A DNA stretch of 64,000 nucleotides from JAOAPY01 sp038237475 (GCA_038237475.1 JBBRYS010000012.1:1-64000); one strand, 5' to 3'. Counted from the stretch's first letter, positions 43,846-55,664 are shown. Notes: generated by a model not told the origin, from the letters alone. Program-made: numbers and translations.

Positions 43846-45387
43846 ATGTCTTCTAACGCTGCAACCCCATTTCTGGAGATGCGCTCGATCACGAAAACCT
43901 TTCCTGGTGTTCGGGCGCTGGATGGGGTTTCTTTCGATCTGCAGCGCGGTGAATTGCATGCTCTGGTGGGGGAAAATGGCGCCGGCAAGTCCACCCTGAT
44001 GAAAATTCTCGGCGGCGTCTATCCCTATCCCGAGTACGGAGGCGAAGTAGTCATCGAAGGTGAGGTGCACCGGTTTGGTGGCGTGCGCGATGCGGAACGA
44101 GCGGGCATCGCCGTCATTTTCCAGGAACTATCGCTGGTCAAGGAAATGAGCGTCGGCGAAAATATTTTCCTTGGCCGCGAGCCACGCCGCTTTGGCGTCA
44201 TTCGTTGGCAGGAACTATACCGCCGCGCGCAACAATTGCTCGACGATGTTCACTTAAAGATTGATCCGCACACGCCGATTCGCAATCTCGGTATCGGCCA
44301 GCAGCAGTTAGTTGAGATTGCCAAAGCGCTTTCCCACGAAGCTCGCATCCTCGTTCTTGACGAACCAACCGCGGCCCTGACCGACGCTGAAGTAGCTACT
44401 CTTTTCGGCATCCTTAATAAATTACGCGCTCGCGGCGTCGGAATGATCTATATCTCGCACAAGTTGGAGGAAGTTTTCAACATCAGTGATCGCATCACTG
44501 TGCTGCGCGATGGCCGCACGGTTGATACCAAGGCTACTAGCGAACTCGATGAGGCACAGGTGATTGCGCGCATGGTGGGTCGAGAGGTCGGGGACATCTT
44601 TCCCGCGGTCGATCACGAACACGGCGAAGTGGTTTTTGAAGTGCGTCATTTGAGTGTGGACGATCCTTCCATTACCGGCAAGCGTCTGGTTAAGGACGTG
44701 AGTTTTTCCGTGAGTCGCGGCGAAGTGCTCGGCATCGCCGGGCTCATGGGCGCGGGTCGCAGTGATTTACTAATGGGAATTTTTGGCGCACATGCGGGAG
44801 CCATCTCGGGCGAGATTCGGGTCAACGGCAAGGAAGCTCGCATCACCAGTCCTGCTGAAGCCATCAAACAGGGAATTGGTTTTGTTACCGAAGACCGCAA
44901 GCGATTTGGCCTGGTGCTGGACCAGAGCATTCTCAAGAATATGACGCTGGCAGGCCTGAAAAAGATTTCGGGGCGGTTTGTTACCAACCTTGGGGCCGAG
45001 GCGGCCGCGGGTGAGCGCTCGATGAAAGAGTTACGCGTCAAAGCGAATTCCGTTTTCACCATCGCCAATACACTCTCGGGCGGCAATCAGCAAAAGGTTG
45101 TGCTCGCGAAATGGTTGTTGACGAACCCGCGGGTCTTGTTTCTGGACGAACCTACGCGCGGCATCGATGTAGGCGCTAAGCAGGAGATCTATGCGCTGAT
45201 TAACCGGCTTGCCAAAAGTGGGTTGGCCATTGTGCTCGTATCTTCCGAGCTACCTGAAGTGCTCGGCCTGGCCGACCGGATCATGGTTTTACACGAGGGG
45301 CGCATGACTGGCGAGTTTACCCGCGCAACAGCGACTCCGGAAAAAGTGATGGCCTGTGCCACAGGGCATAAGCAGCAAGCGGCGTAA
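43846..45387 (+). CDS. xylG: D-xylose-type ABC transporter, ATP-binding protein
   Basis: 513 residues with two ABC modules. The first has GENGAGKST (about 44-52), LGIGQQQLVEIAKAL and LVLDEPTAAL. The second has a degenerate loop GLMGAGRSD but an intact LSGGNQQKVVLAKWL and LFLDEPTRGID. This double-module layout is standard for carbohydrate importers of the CUT2 class. It powers the XylH channel. Confidence 0.9.
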   Translation: MSSNAATPFLEMRSITKTFPGVRALDGVSFDLQRGELHALVGENGAGKSTLMKILGGVYPYPEYGGEVVIEGEVHRFGGVRDAERAGIAVIFQELSLVKEMSVGENIFLGREPRRFGVIRWQELYRRAQQLLDDVHLKIDPHTPIRNLGIGQQQLVEIAKALSHEARILVLDEPTAALTDAEVATLFGILNKLRARGVGMIYISHKLEEVFNISDRITVLRDGRTVDTKATSELDEAQVIARMVGREVGDIFPAVDHEHGEVVFEVRHLSVDDPSITGKRLVKDVSFSVSRGEVLGIAGLMGAGRSDLLMGIFGAHAGAISGEIRVNGKEARITSPAEAIKQGIGFVTEDRKRFGLVLDQSILKNMTLAGLKKISGRFVTNLGAEAAAGERSMKELRVKANSVFTIANTLSGGNQQKVVLAKWLLTNPRVLFLDEPTRGIDVGAKQEIYALINRLAKSGLAIVLVSSELPEVLGLADRIMVLHEGRMTGEFTRATATPEKVMACATGHKQQAA

Positions 45388-45507
45388 GCGAAGTCGCTGA
45401 TGATCTATCCACTGGTCAGAGCGTTGCTTGCATGATCAATTAAGCGGTTATCCAGGTTGTCGAATGAGGCGCGCCGTCATCGCGTCAAAACATCTCGTGA
45501 GGATTAA

Positions 45508-46734
45508 ATGAGCCAGCAAGAAAACAGCCCCACCGTTGACCGGCCGCCCACTAATTCCGATCTAACCACTGATGACGCGACTGTAGTGCGGCAGACAAAG
45601 ATCGGGAACTTCAAAATCTCCACCGATGTGCTGCGAGCCTACACGATGGTCTTCGCGTTAATCGCGATCTGGGTCTTCTTTCATTATTCAACCGGACGCA
45701 TCTTTTTCGAGCCGCGCAACTTTTCGAACCTGATGCGGCAGACTTCGGTTACCGGAGTGATCGCGGTTGGGATGTTAATGGTGATTGTCACCGGTAACAT
45801 CGACCTTTCGGTTGGTTCCGTGGTTGGTCTAGCTGGAGGCATCGCGGCGATTGCGCAGGGCTGGCTGGGTTGGGGCCTGGTACCGTCGCTGTTGGCCGGT
45901 ATCGGCGCCGGTATCGTCATCGGAGGGTTTCACGGTTCCCTCGTGGCCTATATGAACATTCCGGCGTTCATTGTCACGCTCGGCGGTTACCTGGCCTGGC
46001 GGGGTGTCATTCTGGGCTTAAGTAAGGGCGAAACGATCCCGCTCAAGCTGCAGGCCTTCAAGTCCATCGGTCAGGATTACGTCGGCCCGATGGTGGGCTG
46101 GACCCTCGCCGGGCTGGCAGTCATGGCTCTCATTTGGATGAATGTGGCACGCATCCGGGGACGGATGCGACATGGACTGGGCGTAGCTAAAACCGGCAAG
46201 ACAATTCTGCAGATTTTGCTACCCGCGCTGGTGATTGTCGGCTTCATCTACATGATGAATTCCTATAATGGAATTCCCATACCCGTTCTGATATTGCTGG
46301 TGGTCGCTTTGGCGGGTGCGTTTCTTACCCAGAACACGACGTTCGGCCGGTACCTTTATGCAATCGGGGGCAATCCCGATGCAGCGCGACTGTCGGGCAT
46401 AAGCTTACGCAAACATGTCCTGGTGGTTTACATGATCATGGGTGCGCTGACGGGTCTGGCGGCGATCATTTACACAGCGCGCGTCGGCAGCGCCTCACCA
46501 GATGCAGGCCAGCTGCTGGAACTGGATGCGATCGCCGCCTGCGTCATTGGTGGCACCAGCTTGATGGGCGGTCGAGGCACTGTGTTTGGAGCCATTCTCG
46601 GCGCCCTGATCATGGCCAGTCTTGATAACGGTATGTCGCTCAAGAACGTTGAGCCTTATATGCAGAACATTATCAAGGGTGCCATCCTAGTGGCCGCGGT
46701 TGGTTTGGACATGGCCGGTCGTAAGCGCGGCTGA
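45508..46734 (+). CDS. xylH: D-xylose-type ABC transporter, permease
   Basis: 408 residues with about ten membrane helices. The CUT2 permease signature reads VTGNIDLSVGSVVGLAGG; GGNPDAARLSGI and GGTSLMGGRGTVFGAILGALIM follow. An acidic/Thr-rich cytoplasmic N-terminus (about 1-50) precedes the first helix. It forms the membrane channel for the sugar bound by XylF. Confidence 0.9.
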   Translation: MSQQENSPTVDRPPTNSDLTTDDATVVRQTKIGNFKISTDVLRAYTMVFALIAIWVFFHYSTGRIFFEPRNFSNLMRQTSVTGVIAVGMLMVIVTGNIDLSVGSVVGLAGGIAAIAQGWLGWGLVPSLLAGIGAGIVIGGFHGSLVAYMNIPAFIVTLGGYLAWRGVILGLSKGETIPLKLQAFKSIGQDYVGPMVGWTLAGLAVMALIWMNVARIRGRMRHGLGVAKTGKTILQILLPALVIVGFIYMMNSYNGIPIPVLILLVVALAGAFLTQNTTFGRYLYAIGGNPDAARLSGISLRKHVLVVYMIMGALTGLAAIIYTARVGSASPDAGQLLELDAIAACVIGGTSLMGGRGTVFGAILGALIMASLDNGMSLKNVEPYMQNIIKGAILVAAVGLDMAGRKRG

Positions 46735-46800
46735 AACCTTTAACCACCGGGAACGCACGGCATTTTCAAGGATCAGTTCAAGGTGAATAGAATTTTCTAA

Positions 46801-48309
46801 ATGACCGCATTAATTATCCACGGACACTTTTATCAACCTCCGCGCGAGAACCCCTGGACCGGATTAATTGACCAGCAACCGAGTGCGCATCCCTATCACG
46901 ACTGGAACGAGCGGATTCACGCTGAATGCTATCGGCCCAATGCCTTTGTGCATCGAGGCGTCGATGCGGATGGACTCCAACAGTCCAGCAACAATTACAC
47001 AAACATAAGTTTCAACTTTGGGCCAACCCTGCTGTCCTGGCTCGAGCAGCACCATCCGTTGACTTATCAGCGGATTCTCCAGGCTGACAAAGAGAGTGCG
47101 GCTGCCCGTGGTGGTCATGGAAACGCCATCGCACAGGCTTATGGCCATGCGATTCTGCCGCTCTGCAACGCTCGTGATCGTCTGACCCAGGTGTTGTGGG
47201 GACTGGCTGACTTTCGCTTTCGCTTCGGTCGCGAGCCCGAAAGCATGTGGCTGCCCGAAACCGCTTGCGACCCTGAAACTCTCGATTTATTGATCGATCA
47301 GGGCATGCGCTATGTCATTCTTGCGCCCGGACAGGCAGCTCGAGTTCGCGAAGCGGAAGGGGAGTGGTGCAACGTTTCAAATAGCGTCGATACCACTCGC
47401 GCCTACCGCTATCGGCACTCGCAGCAACCGGGACGATCCCTGGCGGTCTTTTTTTATGATGGGCCACTGGCGCAAGCAATCGCCTTTGAAAAGGTGTTGC
47501 AGTCGAGTGAAGTTTTAGTGGGCATGATCAAACAGGCTTCAATGCGGGGCCCGTTGGTGAATGTAGCGACGGACGGCGAGACCTATGGTCATCATTTTAA
47601 ATTTGGCGATCTGGCGTTGGCCCACGCGTTGGAAATCGAAGCCGCGGATCAGGGGCTTTGCGTGACCAACTACGGAGAGTTTCTTGATCGACACCCTCCG
47701 GAGCTGGAGGTGGAGATCAATAACGGCCCCAACGGTGAGGGCACTTCGTGGAGTTGCGCTCACGGCGTCGGCCGGTGGCAGCGTGATTGTGGCTGCCATA
47801 CGGGTGGCGAGCCGGGTTGGAATCAGAATTGGCGTGGCCCTCTACGAGCAGCGCTCGATGTTCTGAGGGACCACGTGGCCGCGCAGTTTGAAACAGAAGC
47901 CGCTGTACTGCTTTGCGCGCCGTGGCGGGCCCGTAATTCTTACGTGAAGTTCATTCTCGATCCCGGCACGCGTGAGGACTTTCTGGCAAACGAGGCGAGC
48001 AGACATCTTTCGATTAAGGAGCAGGCTCGAGTTTTCACTTTGCTCGAAACACAAAAATTCGCCCTCCTGATGTACACAAGTTGCGGTTGGTTCTTTTCCG
48101 AAATATCAGGCATCGAGACGGTGCAAATAATGCAGTACGCTGCGCGCGTAATTCAGTTGACGGAGGAATTGGGTCTGACTGCGCCGGTGGATCGCTTCAT
48201 GGAATCGTTAGCTTCAGCAATCAGCAATCTGCGCGAACACGGCAATGGCGCGGACATCTATCGTCAGTTCGCGGCACGCACGAAAGATCTCTCGCCGGCC
48301 GCCTTATGA
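46801..48309 (+). CDS. GH57 glycoside hydrolase-like protein with shortened DUF3536 region
   Basis: 502 residues. The GH57 domain starts HGHFYQPPRENPW. The nucleophile-type MWLPETACDPETL and the acid/base-type VATDGETYGHHF are present. The C-terminal part (about 290-502: SWSCAHGVGRWQRDCGCHTGG, LLMYTSCGWFFSEISGIETVQIMQYAARVIQL) belongs to DUF3536. From recollection, homologues run to about 800 residues. This one ends soon after the point where that family usually continues, with 32 bases before glgB. It is predicted to act on alpha-glucans; substrate not established. Confidence 0.82.
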   Translation: MTALIIHGHFYQPPRENPWTGLIDQQPSAHPYHDWNERIHAECYRPNAFVHRGVDADGLQQSSNNYTNISFNFGPTLLSWLEQHHPLTYQRILQADKESAAARGGHGNAIAQAYGHAILPLCNARDRLTQVLWGLADFRFRFGREPESMWLPETACDPETLDLLIDQGMRYVILAPGQAARVREAEGEWCNVSNSVDTTRAYRYRHSQQPGRSLAVFFYDGPLAQAIAFEKVLQSSEVLVGMIKQASMRGPLVNVATDGETYGHHFKFGDLALAHALEIEAADQGLCVTNYGEFLDRHPPELEVEINNGPNGEGTSWSCAHGVGRWQRDCGCHTGGEPGWNQNWRGPLRAALDVLRDHVAAQFETEAAVLLCAPWRARNSYVKFILDPGTREDFLANEASRHLSIKEQARVFTLLETQKFALLMYTSCGWFFSEISGIETVQIMQYAARVIQLTEELGLTAPVDRFMESLASAISNLREHGNGADIYRQFAARTKDLSPAAL

Positions 48310-48341
48310 CGTTTTGGCTCGGAGTTAATTCGAAATAACCG

Positions 48342-50636
<2,295 letters not shown>

Positions 50637-50647
50637 CCAGGCGTTCG

Positions 50648-50713
50648 TAGTCCCGACTTCAGTCGGGTTGTTCCCAGGCTAAGAGCCCGCCTAAAGGCGG
50701 CACTTTAAGCACC
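50648..50713. repeat. two-palindrome dispersed repeat, copy 2
   Basis: CCGACTTCAGTCGG at 50653-50666, a 20-base spacer, and CCGCCTAAAGGCGG at 50687-50700, followed by CACTTTAAGC. Both palindromes are identical to those of the copy at 25570-25637, while the spacer differs. It lies between glgB and a reverse-strand gene and may also act as a bidirectional transcript end. Confidence 0.85.
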
Positions 50714-50726
50714 TGGGGCTGAGCGA

Positions 50727-51131
50727 CTACTGATTGGGTTTTGATTCCAACTTGTCGAGTCGTTCTTCAACATCGCGGAGATCAGCTCGGTTATCGTAAG
50801 TAATCGCCACGAGGCGATCCAGCCGTTTCGTCAAATCACGTTTGGTCTCGAGCACTTCACGCTTGGTCTCAAGAATTTCTTTTAGAGCCCGTTCCCAGAT
50901 TGGTTTGGTATCGTAGGAACGAATCTCAAGTCTCTCCACTCTCGAGTCCAGGTCGCGAATAGCGGAGTCAACTCCGTCAAAGCGAGTGTCCATCGCATCA
51001 AAGCGAGCGTCCATCGCATCGAAGCGGGCGTCGATCGCATTGAAGCGAGTGTCCATCGCATCGAAGCGCCCAAATACACGCTCTTCAAATGATCGACCGC
51101 CATTGATGTCTTGAGTATTTTCTTCGCTCAC
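50727..51131 (-). CDS. small coiled-coil protein with 7-residue repeats
   Basis: 134 residues. Residues 22-56 consist of five tandem heptads of the form RFDAMDA/T (RFNAID, RFDGVDS variants). They are followed by a longer predicted coiled coil (SAIRDLDSRVERLE, then LKEILETKREVLETKRDLTKRLDRLV, and DLRDVEERLDKLE). It has no signal peptide or membrane helix. Similar small heptad proteins occur in several phyla with no known function; oligomerisation is the only safe inference. Confidence 0.65.
   Translation of the reverse strand: MSEENTQDINGGRSFEERVFGRFDAMDTRFNAIDARFDAMDARFDAMDTRFDGVDSAIRDLDSRVERLEIRSYDTKPIWERALKEILETKREVLETKRDLTKRLDRLVAITYDNRADLRDVEERLDKLESKPNQ
50964..51068 (-). repeat. 21-bp tandem coding repeat
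   Basis: Five near-identical 21-base units encode the heptads of the coiled-coil gene. Units differ by a few silent or conservative changes, suggesting growth by slippage or unequal exchange. Copy number may vary between strains. Confidence 0.8.
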
Positions 51132-51362
51132 GGCTGGATTATCCTCCTGATTACGACTGCATTCAAGTTTTCAGTTGAAAGCAATGCCTAAGTTCTTGAT
51201 GGTGTTGAGCGTTGAACGGAAAACCTGGCAGCGAGTTGACTGAATATTAAAACCTTGGTCCCTTACTTGTCCAGGTTACTAGTCGCTCAAGAGTCGATCG
51301 GCGGCAAAGCGCCATTGCGTCTTTGGTTACGTCGCCGCTCATCGTGTATCTTTCGCAACAAT

Positions 51363-52478
51363 ATGATCAATTGGGCAGAAATCCGCAGCCGCTTCCCTGT
51401 GACCGAGAAAGTGGCTTACCTGAATGCAGCCGCCGCCGGCCCGCTGGCCCGGGGGACCATGGATGCTGCGACCGGCTATTACCGGCAGATGACCGAGGAT
51501 GCCGATCAGCACTGGGACGAATGGTTGACCAGACGCGAAAAAGTGAGAGCCCAGGTGGCTGGCTTCATAAATGCTGAGCCGGATGAAATCGGATTAACCA
51601 CCAACACCTCTTCCGGCATGAACGTAATCGTCGATGCGCTGGCCGGGAGCGGCGAGGTTATCTCTAGCGAATTGGAGTTTCCGGTCTCGACGATTTGCTG
51701 GCTGCATCGAGGGATACCGGTTCACCTCTTGAAAGCCCCGGCTGGCGAAGTGCGCCTGGACGATATCAGCGGTGCCATGAATAACAAGACCGGCGTCATC
51801 TCGCTCAGTCATGTGCAATTCTCGAACGGTTTTCGCAGCGACCTCATGGCGCTCGGACAAATGAAAGCCAACCACCAGTTGGTAATAAACGCGAGTCAGT
51901 CAGCCGGCGTCTTCGAGATCGACGTGAAGCGCATGAAGATCGATGCGCTGAGCGCTACGGGTCACAAGTGGCTGCTGGCAGGCTATGGGTCAGGGTTTGT
52001 TTTTCTTAGCAGGGAACTGCAGGAACGTTCGCGGCCACGGGGAATTGGCTGGCTGAGTGTCGAGGATCCGTATGCGATGCAGAACAGTGAGATTCATTTG
52101 CGTTCCGATGCTGCGGCGCGAGTCGAGTTGGGTTGTCCTCATTTTGCAGGCATGTTCGCGCTGGGGACATCAGTCGAAATGATGAGTGAGATCGGCGTGA
52201 CCAACATTGAGGAGCGAGCTTTGTCTCTGAATCGCTACCTTACCGAGCGGCTGATCAGTTCCGGTTATCGGGTGCTGTCGCCGCTGCGTGAGGAAGGATT
52301 TCGTTCTGCTGAAACGCTGGTTGAAGTCCTGAACCCAGGTGGCATCGTGACAGCCATGGCCAAGCGTGGAGTTATAGTGACGGAAAAGCCCCAGGGCATT
52401 CGAGTGGCGACTGACTTTTTTAACAACGAAGCGGATGTCGATCGATTGCTGGAAGCCTTGGGCGAAGCGAACCGCTAG
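51363..52478 (+). CDS. class V aminotransferase-fold PLP enzyme
   Basis: 371 residues from ATG 51363, where homology begins (INWAEIRSRFPVTEKVAYLNAAAAGPL); a longer frame to 51255 is unsupported. The PLP lysine lies in SATGHKWLLAGYGSGFVFL. Other family marks are TTNTSSGMNVI, ELEFPVSTICWL and NASQSAGVFEID. The family includes cysteine desulfurases, isopenicillin-N-epimerase-like and kynureninase-like enzymes. The reaction cannot be assigned. It is convergent with the LysR gene and not obviously part of the amino-sugar cluster. Confidence 0.8.
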   Translation: MINWAEIRSRFPVTEKVAYLNAAAAGPLARGTMDAATGYYRQMTEDADQHWDEWLTRREKVRAQVAGFINAEPDEIGLTTNTSSGMNVIVDALAGSGEVISSELEFPVSTICWLHRGIPVHLLKAPAGEVRLDDISGAMNNKTGVISLSHVQFSNGFRSDLMALGQMKANHQLVINASQSAGVFEIDVKRMKIDALSATGHKWLLAGYGSGFVFLSRELQERSRPRGIGWLSVEDPYAMQNSEIHLRSDAAARVELGCPHFAGMFALGTSVEMMSEIGVTNIEERALSLNRYLTERLISSGYRVLSPLREEGFRSAETLVEVLNPGGIVTAMAKRGVIVTEKPQGIRVATDFFNNEADVDRLLEALGEANR

Positions 52479-52533
52479 TTTGTGTTCGCTGAGATTGTTG
52501 GGCTAGCGTCTCGCGGCAGTTGGTGTTACGAGA

Positions 52534-53493
52534 TTAGCGTGACTTGGTCTTCCCCCGTGGCTTGGCTGCGCTCTTAGGTCTGCGCGTCACGCTCTCTTCA
52601 TTCTTACTGCAAAAATATTTGTGACAGAGTTGGATGAATCCCTCGAGCATGGGCGATTCATATCCGCCGGCGAGTCTCGCCAGGCCCAGCTGCCAATTTA
52701 TCTGCGCTCCTTCAATCCACCAGCGCACCAGCCGTCCTTTTTCCACTTCTTCGATGACCGACTGTAGCGGGATCACGCCCACTCCCATATCCTCTTCAAC
52801 CATGCGCTTAATCGCAGCCAGGCGGCTAAGTTCCATAGAGATGGTTGGCTTGACGCCGGCCTGTGCAAAAAATTCGTCGATTAATCGGCGGGTATTACCG
52901 CCGCGCTCGCCGAGGATTAGTCGCTCTCCCGCCAGGGCGTAAGCGCTGACTGTACGTTGCCGTGCCTGCGCATGTCTCGGCGAAGCGATTGCCACTAGTT
53001 GATCCTCATTTAGCCGTTCAGTATGAATCCCGCGGGCCACTACCGGCAGTGACACGAAGGCGATATCGATTTCAGCCGCAAGAATTTGTTGTACCAGTGC
53101 ATCGCTGGTGCCCGAGGTCACTGAGACATCGGCGTTAGGATAACGCTTGCGCATTTCCTTTAAAATACGCGGCAGCAGATCGGAGGTGACGCCTGCCGAA
53201 GCGCTGCCGATACGAAGACGGCCGCGCTTGGCCCCTGCCAGTTCGGCGATTTCTTCAAGCGCCGCGTCATGTTCAATCAGAATGTGGCGAGCTCGTTCGA
53301 GCAGCTTTTCGCCGGCCTCGGTCAGGATCACATTGCGCGGCGCGCGAATAAAAAGCTTGGCGCCCACTTCGTTTTCAAGTTGCCGGATTTGCATGCTGAC
53401 AGCTGCCTGTGTGACATGCACGCGCACAGCACCGGCAGTAAACGTCCCCGATTCTGCGATGGCCACGAATGCCCTCAGTTGTCTGATTTCCAT
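52534..53493 (-). CDS. LysR-family transcription regulator
   Basis: 319 residues. The winged helix (1-60) reads MEIRQLRAFVAIAESGTFTAGAVRVHVTQAAVSMQIRQLE in two parts; a typical effector-binding domain follows (about 90-300). A basic tail (PKSAAKPRGKTK) ends it. GAGG lies 5 bases before the ATG. Divergently transcribed from the kinase of the amino-sugar cluster, the classic layout for a LysR activator and its target. The effector is unknown; a MurNAc or GlcNAc derivative would be logical. Confidence 0.88.
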   Translation of the reverse strand: MEIRQLRAFVAIAESGTFTAGAVRVHVTQAAVSMQIRQLENEVGAKLFIRAPRNVILTEAGEKLLERARHILIEHDAALEEIAELAGAKRGRLRIGSASAGVTSDLLPRILKEMRKRYPNADVSVTSGTSDALVQQILAAEIDIAFVSLPVVARGIHTERLNEDQLVAIASPRHAQARQRTVSAYALAGERLILGERGGNTRRLIDEFFAQAGVKPTISMELSRLAAIKRMVEEDMGVGVIPLQSVIEEVEKGRLVRWWIEGAQINWQLGLARLAGGYESPMLEGFIQLCHKYFCSKNEESVTRRPKSAAKPRGKTKSR

Positions 53494-53518
53494 CTCAACC
53501 TCATCCTATTACGCGAGA

Positions 53519-53533
53519 TTATCATAACGATAA
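53519..53533. promoter_or_regulatory. palindrome of LysR-operator type between LysR gene and kinase
   Basis: TTATCATAACGATAA is an exact inverted repeat (TTATC-N5-GATAA), contains the T-N11-A core, and lies 26 bases before the LysR start, where such regulators bind to control themselves and the divergent gene. The surrounding DNA is AT-rich, as expected of a promoter. Confidence 0.5.
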
Positions 53534-53636
53534 AATCTTTTAGTTTCCATTATATGTCACGCTTTCCTAGAATGACCAAGAGCAATAGAACGTTACCTTT
53601 TTTACCTCGGTTCAGCAACGGATTGAGTACGCTTTT

Positions 53637-54626
53637 ATGGCCACTACTGCACAGAGGTCAGCGGATTCACCGGCCCCCCGACGCGGTCAACCGCGAGAAA
53701 TCTTTGCAGGCGTAGATGGCGGGGGTACCAAAACCCATGCCGTAGTGATGGACGACGCGGACAAGATTTTGGGTGAAGGTTACGCTGGTCCATCCAATCC
53801 ACTGCGCGTTGGCATTACCGGCGCAGCGGCCGCAATCAGAGAGGCCCTGGACCGGGCGTGTGCCGCGGCCCGCATCCGCCGGTCTGAGATAGCGGCGATC
53901 GAAATCGGGCTGGCCGGTGCGCGCCGCAAAGAACTCAGCGCGCGCATGACCGAGGCTCTGGAAGCTCTTGGTATTCGCGAACTGGAAGTGGTGGGCGATG
54001 CCGAAATAGCTTTGTTCGGGGCCACCGACGGCGAACCCGGAGTGGTTGTTATCGCCGGAACCGGCTCAGTTAGTTGTGGAGTTAACGCGCGGCATCGCTC
54101 AGCCCGGGCAGGTGGCTGGGGGCCGATGGCCGGCGATGAAGGCGGCGGTTCCTGGATTGCGCGGCGTGCGTTGAGCGCCATTGCCCGCGCAGCCGACGGT
54201 CGTGGCCCGGAGACATCGTTGGTGGCCGCCTCTTGTGCTTACTTTCATGTGTCAACCGCAGACGATCTGGCTACTGCGCTTTACGCCCCAACGATGACAA
54301 ACGAGCGCATCGCGGGATTTGCGAAATTTGTAATCGAGGCGGCCAACGATGACGATTCAGTAGCTCGCGAAATAATTACCGAAGCGGGCCGGGAGTTGGG
54401 CATCGCCGCCGCTGCAGTAATTCGCGGCTTAAAGATGGAGCAGGAGAGTTTCCAAGTAGCTTTTGTTGGAGGCGTATTCGCTGCCGGGGAAATGCTGCTC
54501 GAGCCGCTGAGAAAAGAAGTGGAACGAGTCGCAGCCAAGGCTTACCTGGCGCCACCGCGCTTCGGGCCGGCAGTAGCCGCCGCTCGCATGGCGCGCGAAC
54601 ACAATGCAAGTGTAGCGGTGGCTTAG
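53637..54626 (+). CDS. BadF/BadG-family amino-sugar kinase (MurNAc/GlcNAc kinase, MurK-like)
   Basis: 329 residues. ASKHA-fold phosphate motifs are FAGVDGGGTKTHAVV (phosphate 1) and VIAGTGSVSCG (phosphate 2), with GGWGPMAGDEGGGSWI as in GlcNAc kinases. The family contains the MurNAc/GlcNAc kinase MurK of Clostridium acetobutylicum and Tannerella. Placed directly upstream of murQ and a symporter, it probably makes MurNAc-6-phosphate. A 20-residue Ala/Pro-rich N-terminus is extra. Plain GlcNAc kinase is the alternative. Confidence 0.8.
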   Translation: MATTAQRSADSPAPRRGQPREIFAGVDGGGTKTHAVVMDDADKILGEGYAGPSNPLRVGITGAAAAIREALDRACAAARIRRSEIAAIEIGLAGARRKELSARMTEALEALGIRELEVVGDAEIALFGATDGEPGVVVIAGTGSVSCGVNARHRSARAGGWGPMAGDEGGGSWIARRALSAIARAADGRGPETSLVAASCAYFHVSTADDLATALYAPTMTNERIAGFAKFVIEAANDDDSVAREIITEAGRELGIAAAAVIRGLKMEQESFQVAFVGGVFAAGEMLLEPLRKEVERVAAKAYLAPPRFGPAVAAARMAREHNASVAVA

Positions 54627-54716
54627 CTTCTGCGAAACTTTCGAGGTCGTAATTCTTTCTAAAAACACAGATGCCTTTTATTCGGTCCTTAAGTTTAAAG
54701 TCTTACCAATCATAAA

Positions 54717-55664
54717 ATGTTTTCTATGGATAATGCTCGCTTAGACTCGAATGCGCTTCCAATAACCGAACAAGAAAATCCGCGAACAACTAATCTTAGC
54801 TCGCTGTCGGCGGCTGAGATCGTTCGCCTCATGAACGAAGAAGATTCCCTGGTTGCGGCCGCTGTCGGCAAGGTTCTGCCGGAGATAACGCGGGCCGTCG
54901 AGGGAATAGTGACCCGTTTACGCAACGGAAGATTATTTTATATCGGCACGGGTACCTCCGGTCGATTGGGAGTGCTCGACGCTTCGGAGTGTCCGCCAAC
55001 CTTTGGCGTTCCGCCTGACATGGTCCAGGCGATCATCGCCGGCGGTTATGAGGCTTGTTATCGTGCTGTCGAGGCCTCCGAGGACGACGCCGCAGCGGGT
55101 GAACAGGATCTGCGGGCGCGTTGTTTCAGTAAAGATGACGTGCTGGTGGGAATCGCGGCGTCGGGCCGAACGCCCTACACTTTGGGTGCTGTTACCTACG
55201 CCGCTGCTCTGGGGGCGCTCACGATTGCTATCACTGTCACGCCGGAATCTCCTATAGTCGCAGCGGCCGAAATCAGTATTGTACCGGTGGTTGGTCCTGA
55301 AGCAGTCGCCGGCTCGACTCGATTGAAGGCCGGCACCGCCCAGAAGATGGTGCTTAATATGTTGTCGACGGCGAGCCTGGTGCGACTGGGTTACATTACC
55401 GGCAACCGCATGACTAACGTGCAGACCCGGAATTCGAAACTGCGGGCACGGGCAGTGCGGATCTTGATGGCCGAGCTTGGAATTGACGAAGATGCCGCGG
55501 CCGCGGGTCTTGATCGCGCCAGTGGGAATCTACCAGCCGCGCTATTGATGGCGCAGGAAGGCTGTTCACTACCAGCCGCCGAGCGCGCGCTGGCTGCGTC
55601 TGGTGGCGTCGTAAGTCGCGCCGCTGAAATTCATCGAGTGACAAACCACAAAGAAGATCAATGA
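54717..55664 (+). CDS. murQ: N-acetylmuramic acid 6-phosphate etherase
   Basis: 315 residues; ATG 54726 is an alternative start and neither has a clear Shine-Dalgarno. A SIS domain carries FYIGTGTSGRLGVLDASECPPTFG, with the catalytic Glu in SECPP, and GIAASGRTPY. The C-terminal helical part ends the family normally. MurQ removes D-lactate from MurNAc-6-phosphate to give GlcNAc-6-phosphate. Its stop overlaps the next ATG (ATGA), so it is coupled to the symporter. Confidence 0.94.
   Translation: MFSMDNARLDSNALPITEQENPRTTNLSSLSAAEIVRLMNEEDSLVAAAVGKVLPEITRAVEGIVTRLRNGRLFYIGTGTSGRLGVLDASECPPTFGVPPDMVQAIIAGGYEACYRAVEASEDDAAAGEQDLRARCFSKDDVLVGIAASGRTPYTLGAVTYAAALGALTIAITVTPESPIVAAAEISIVPVVGPEAVAGSTRLKAGTAQKMVLNMLSTASLVRLGYITGNRMTNVQTRNSKLRARAVRILMAELGIDEDAAAAGLDRASGNLPAALLMAQEGCSLPAAERALAASGGVVSRAAEIHRVTNHKEDQ

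Noticed and set aside
51255..51362. 36-residue extension of the class V aminotransferase
   Set aside because: The basic, low-quality sequence precedes the normal family start at 51363.
53269..53715. Forward 148-codon frame across the LysR gene start
   Set aside because: It runs antisense to LysR and into the kinase in another frame; no protein-like features.
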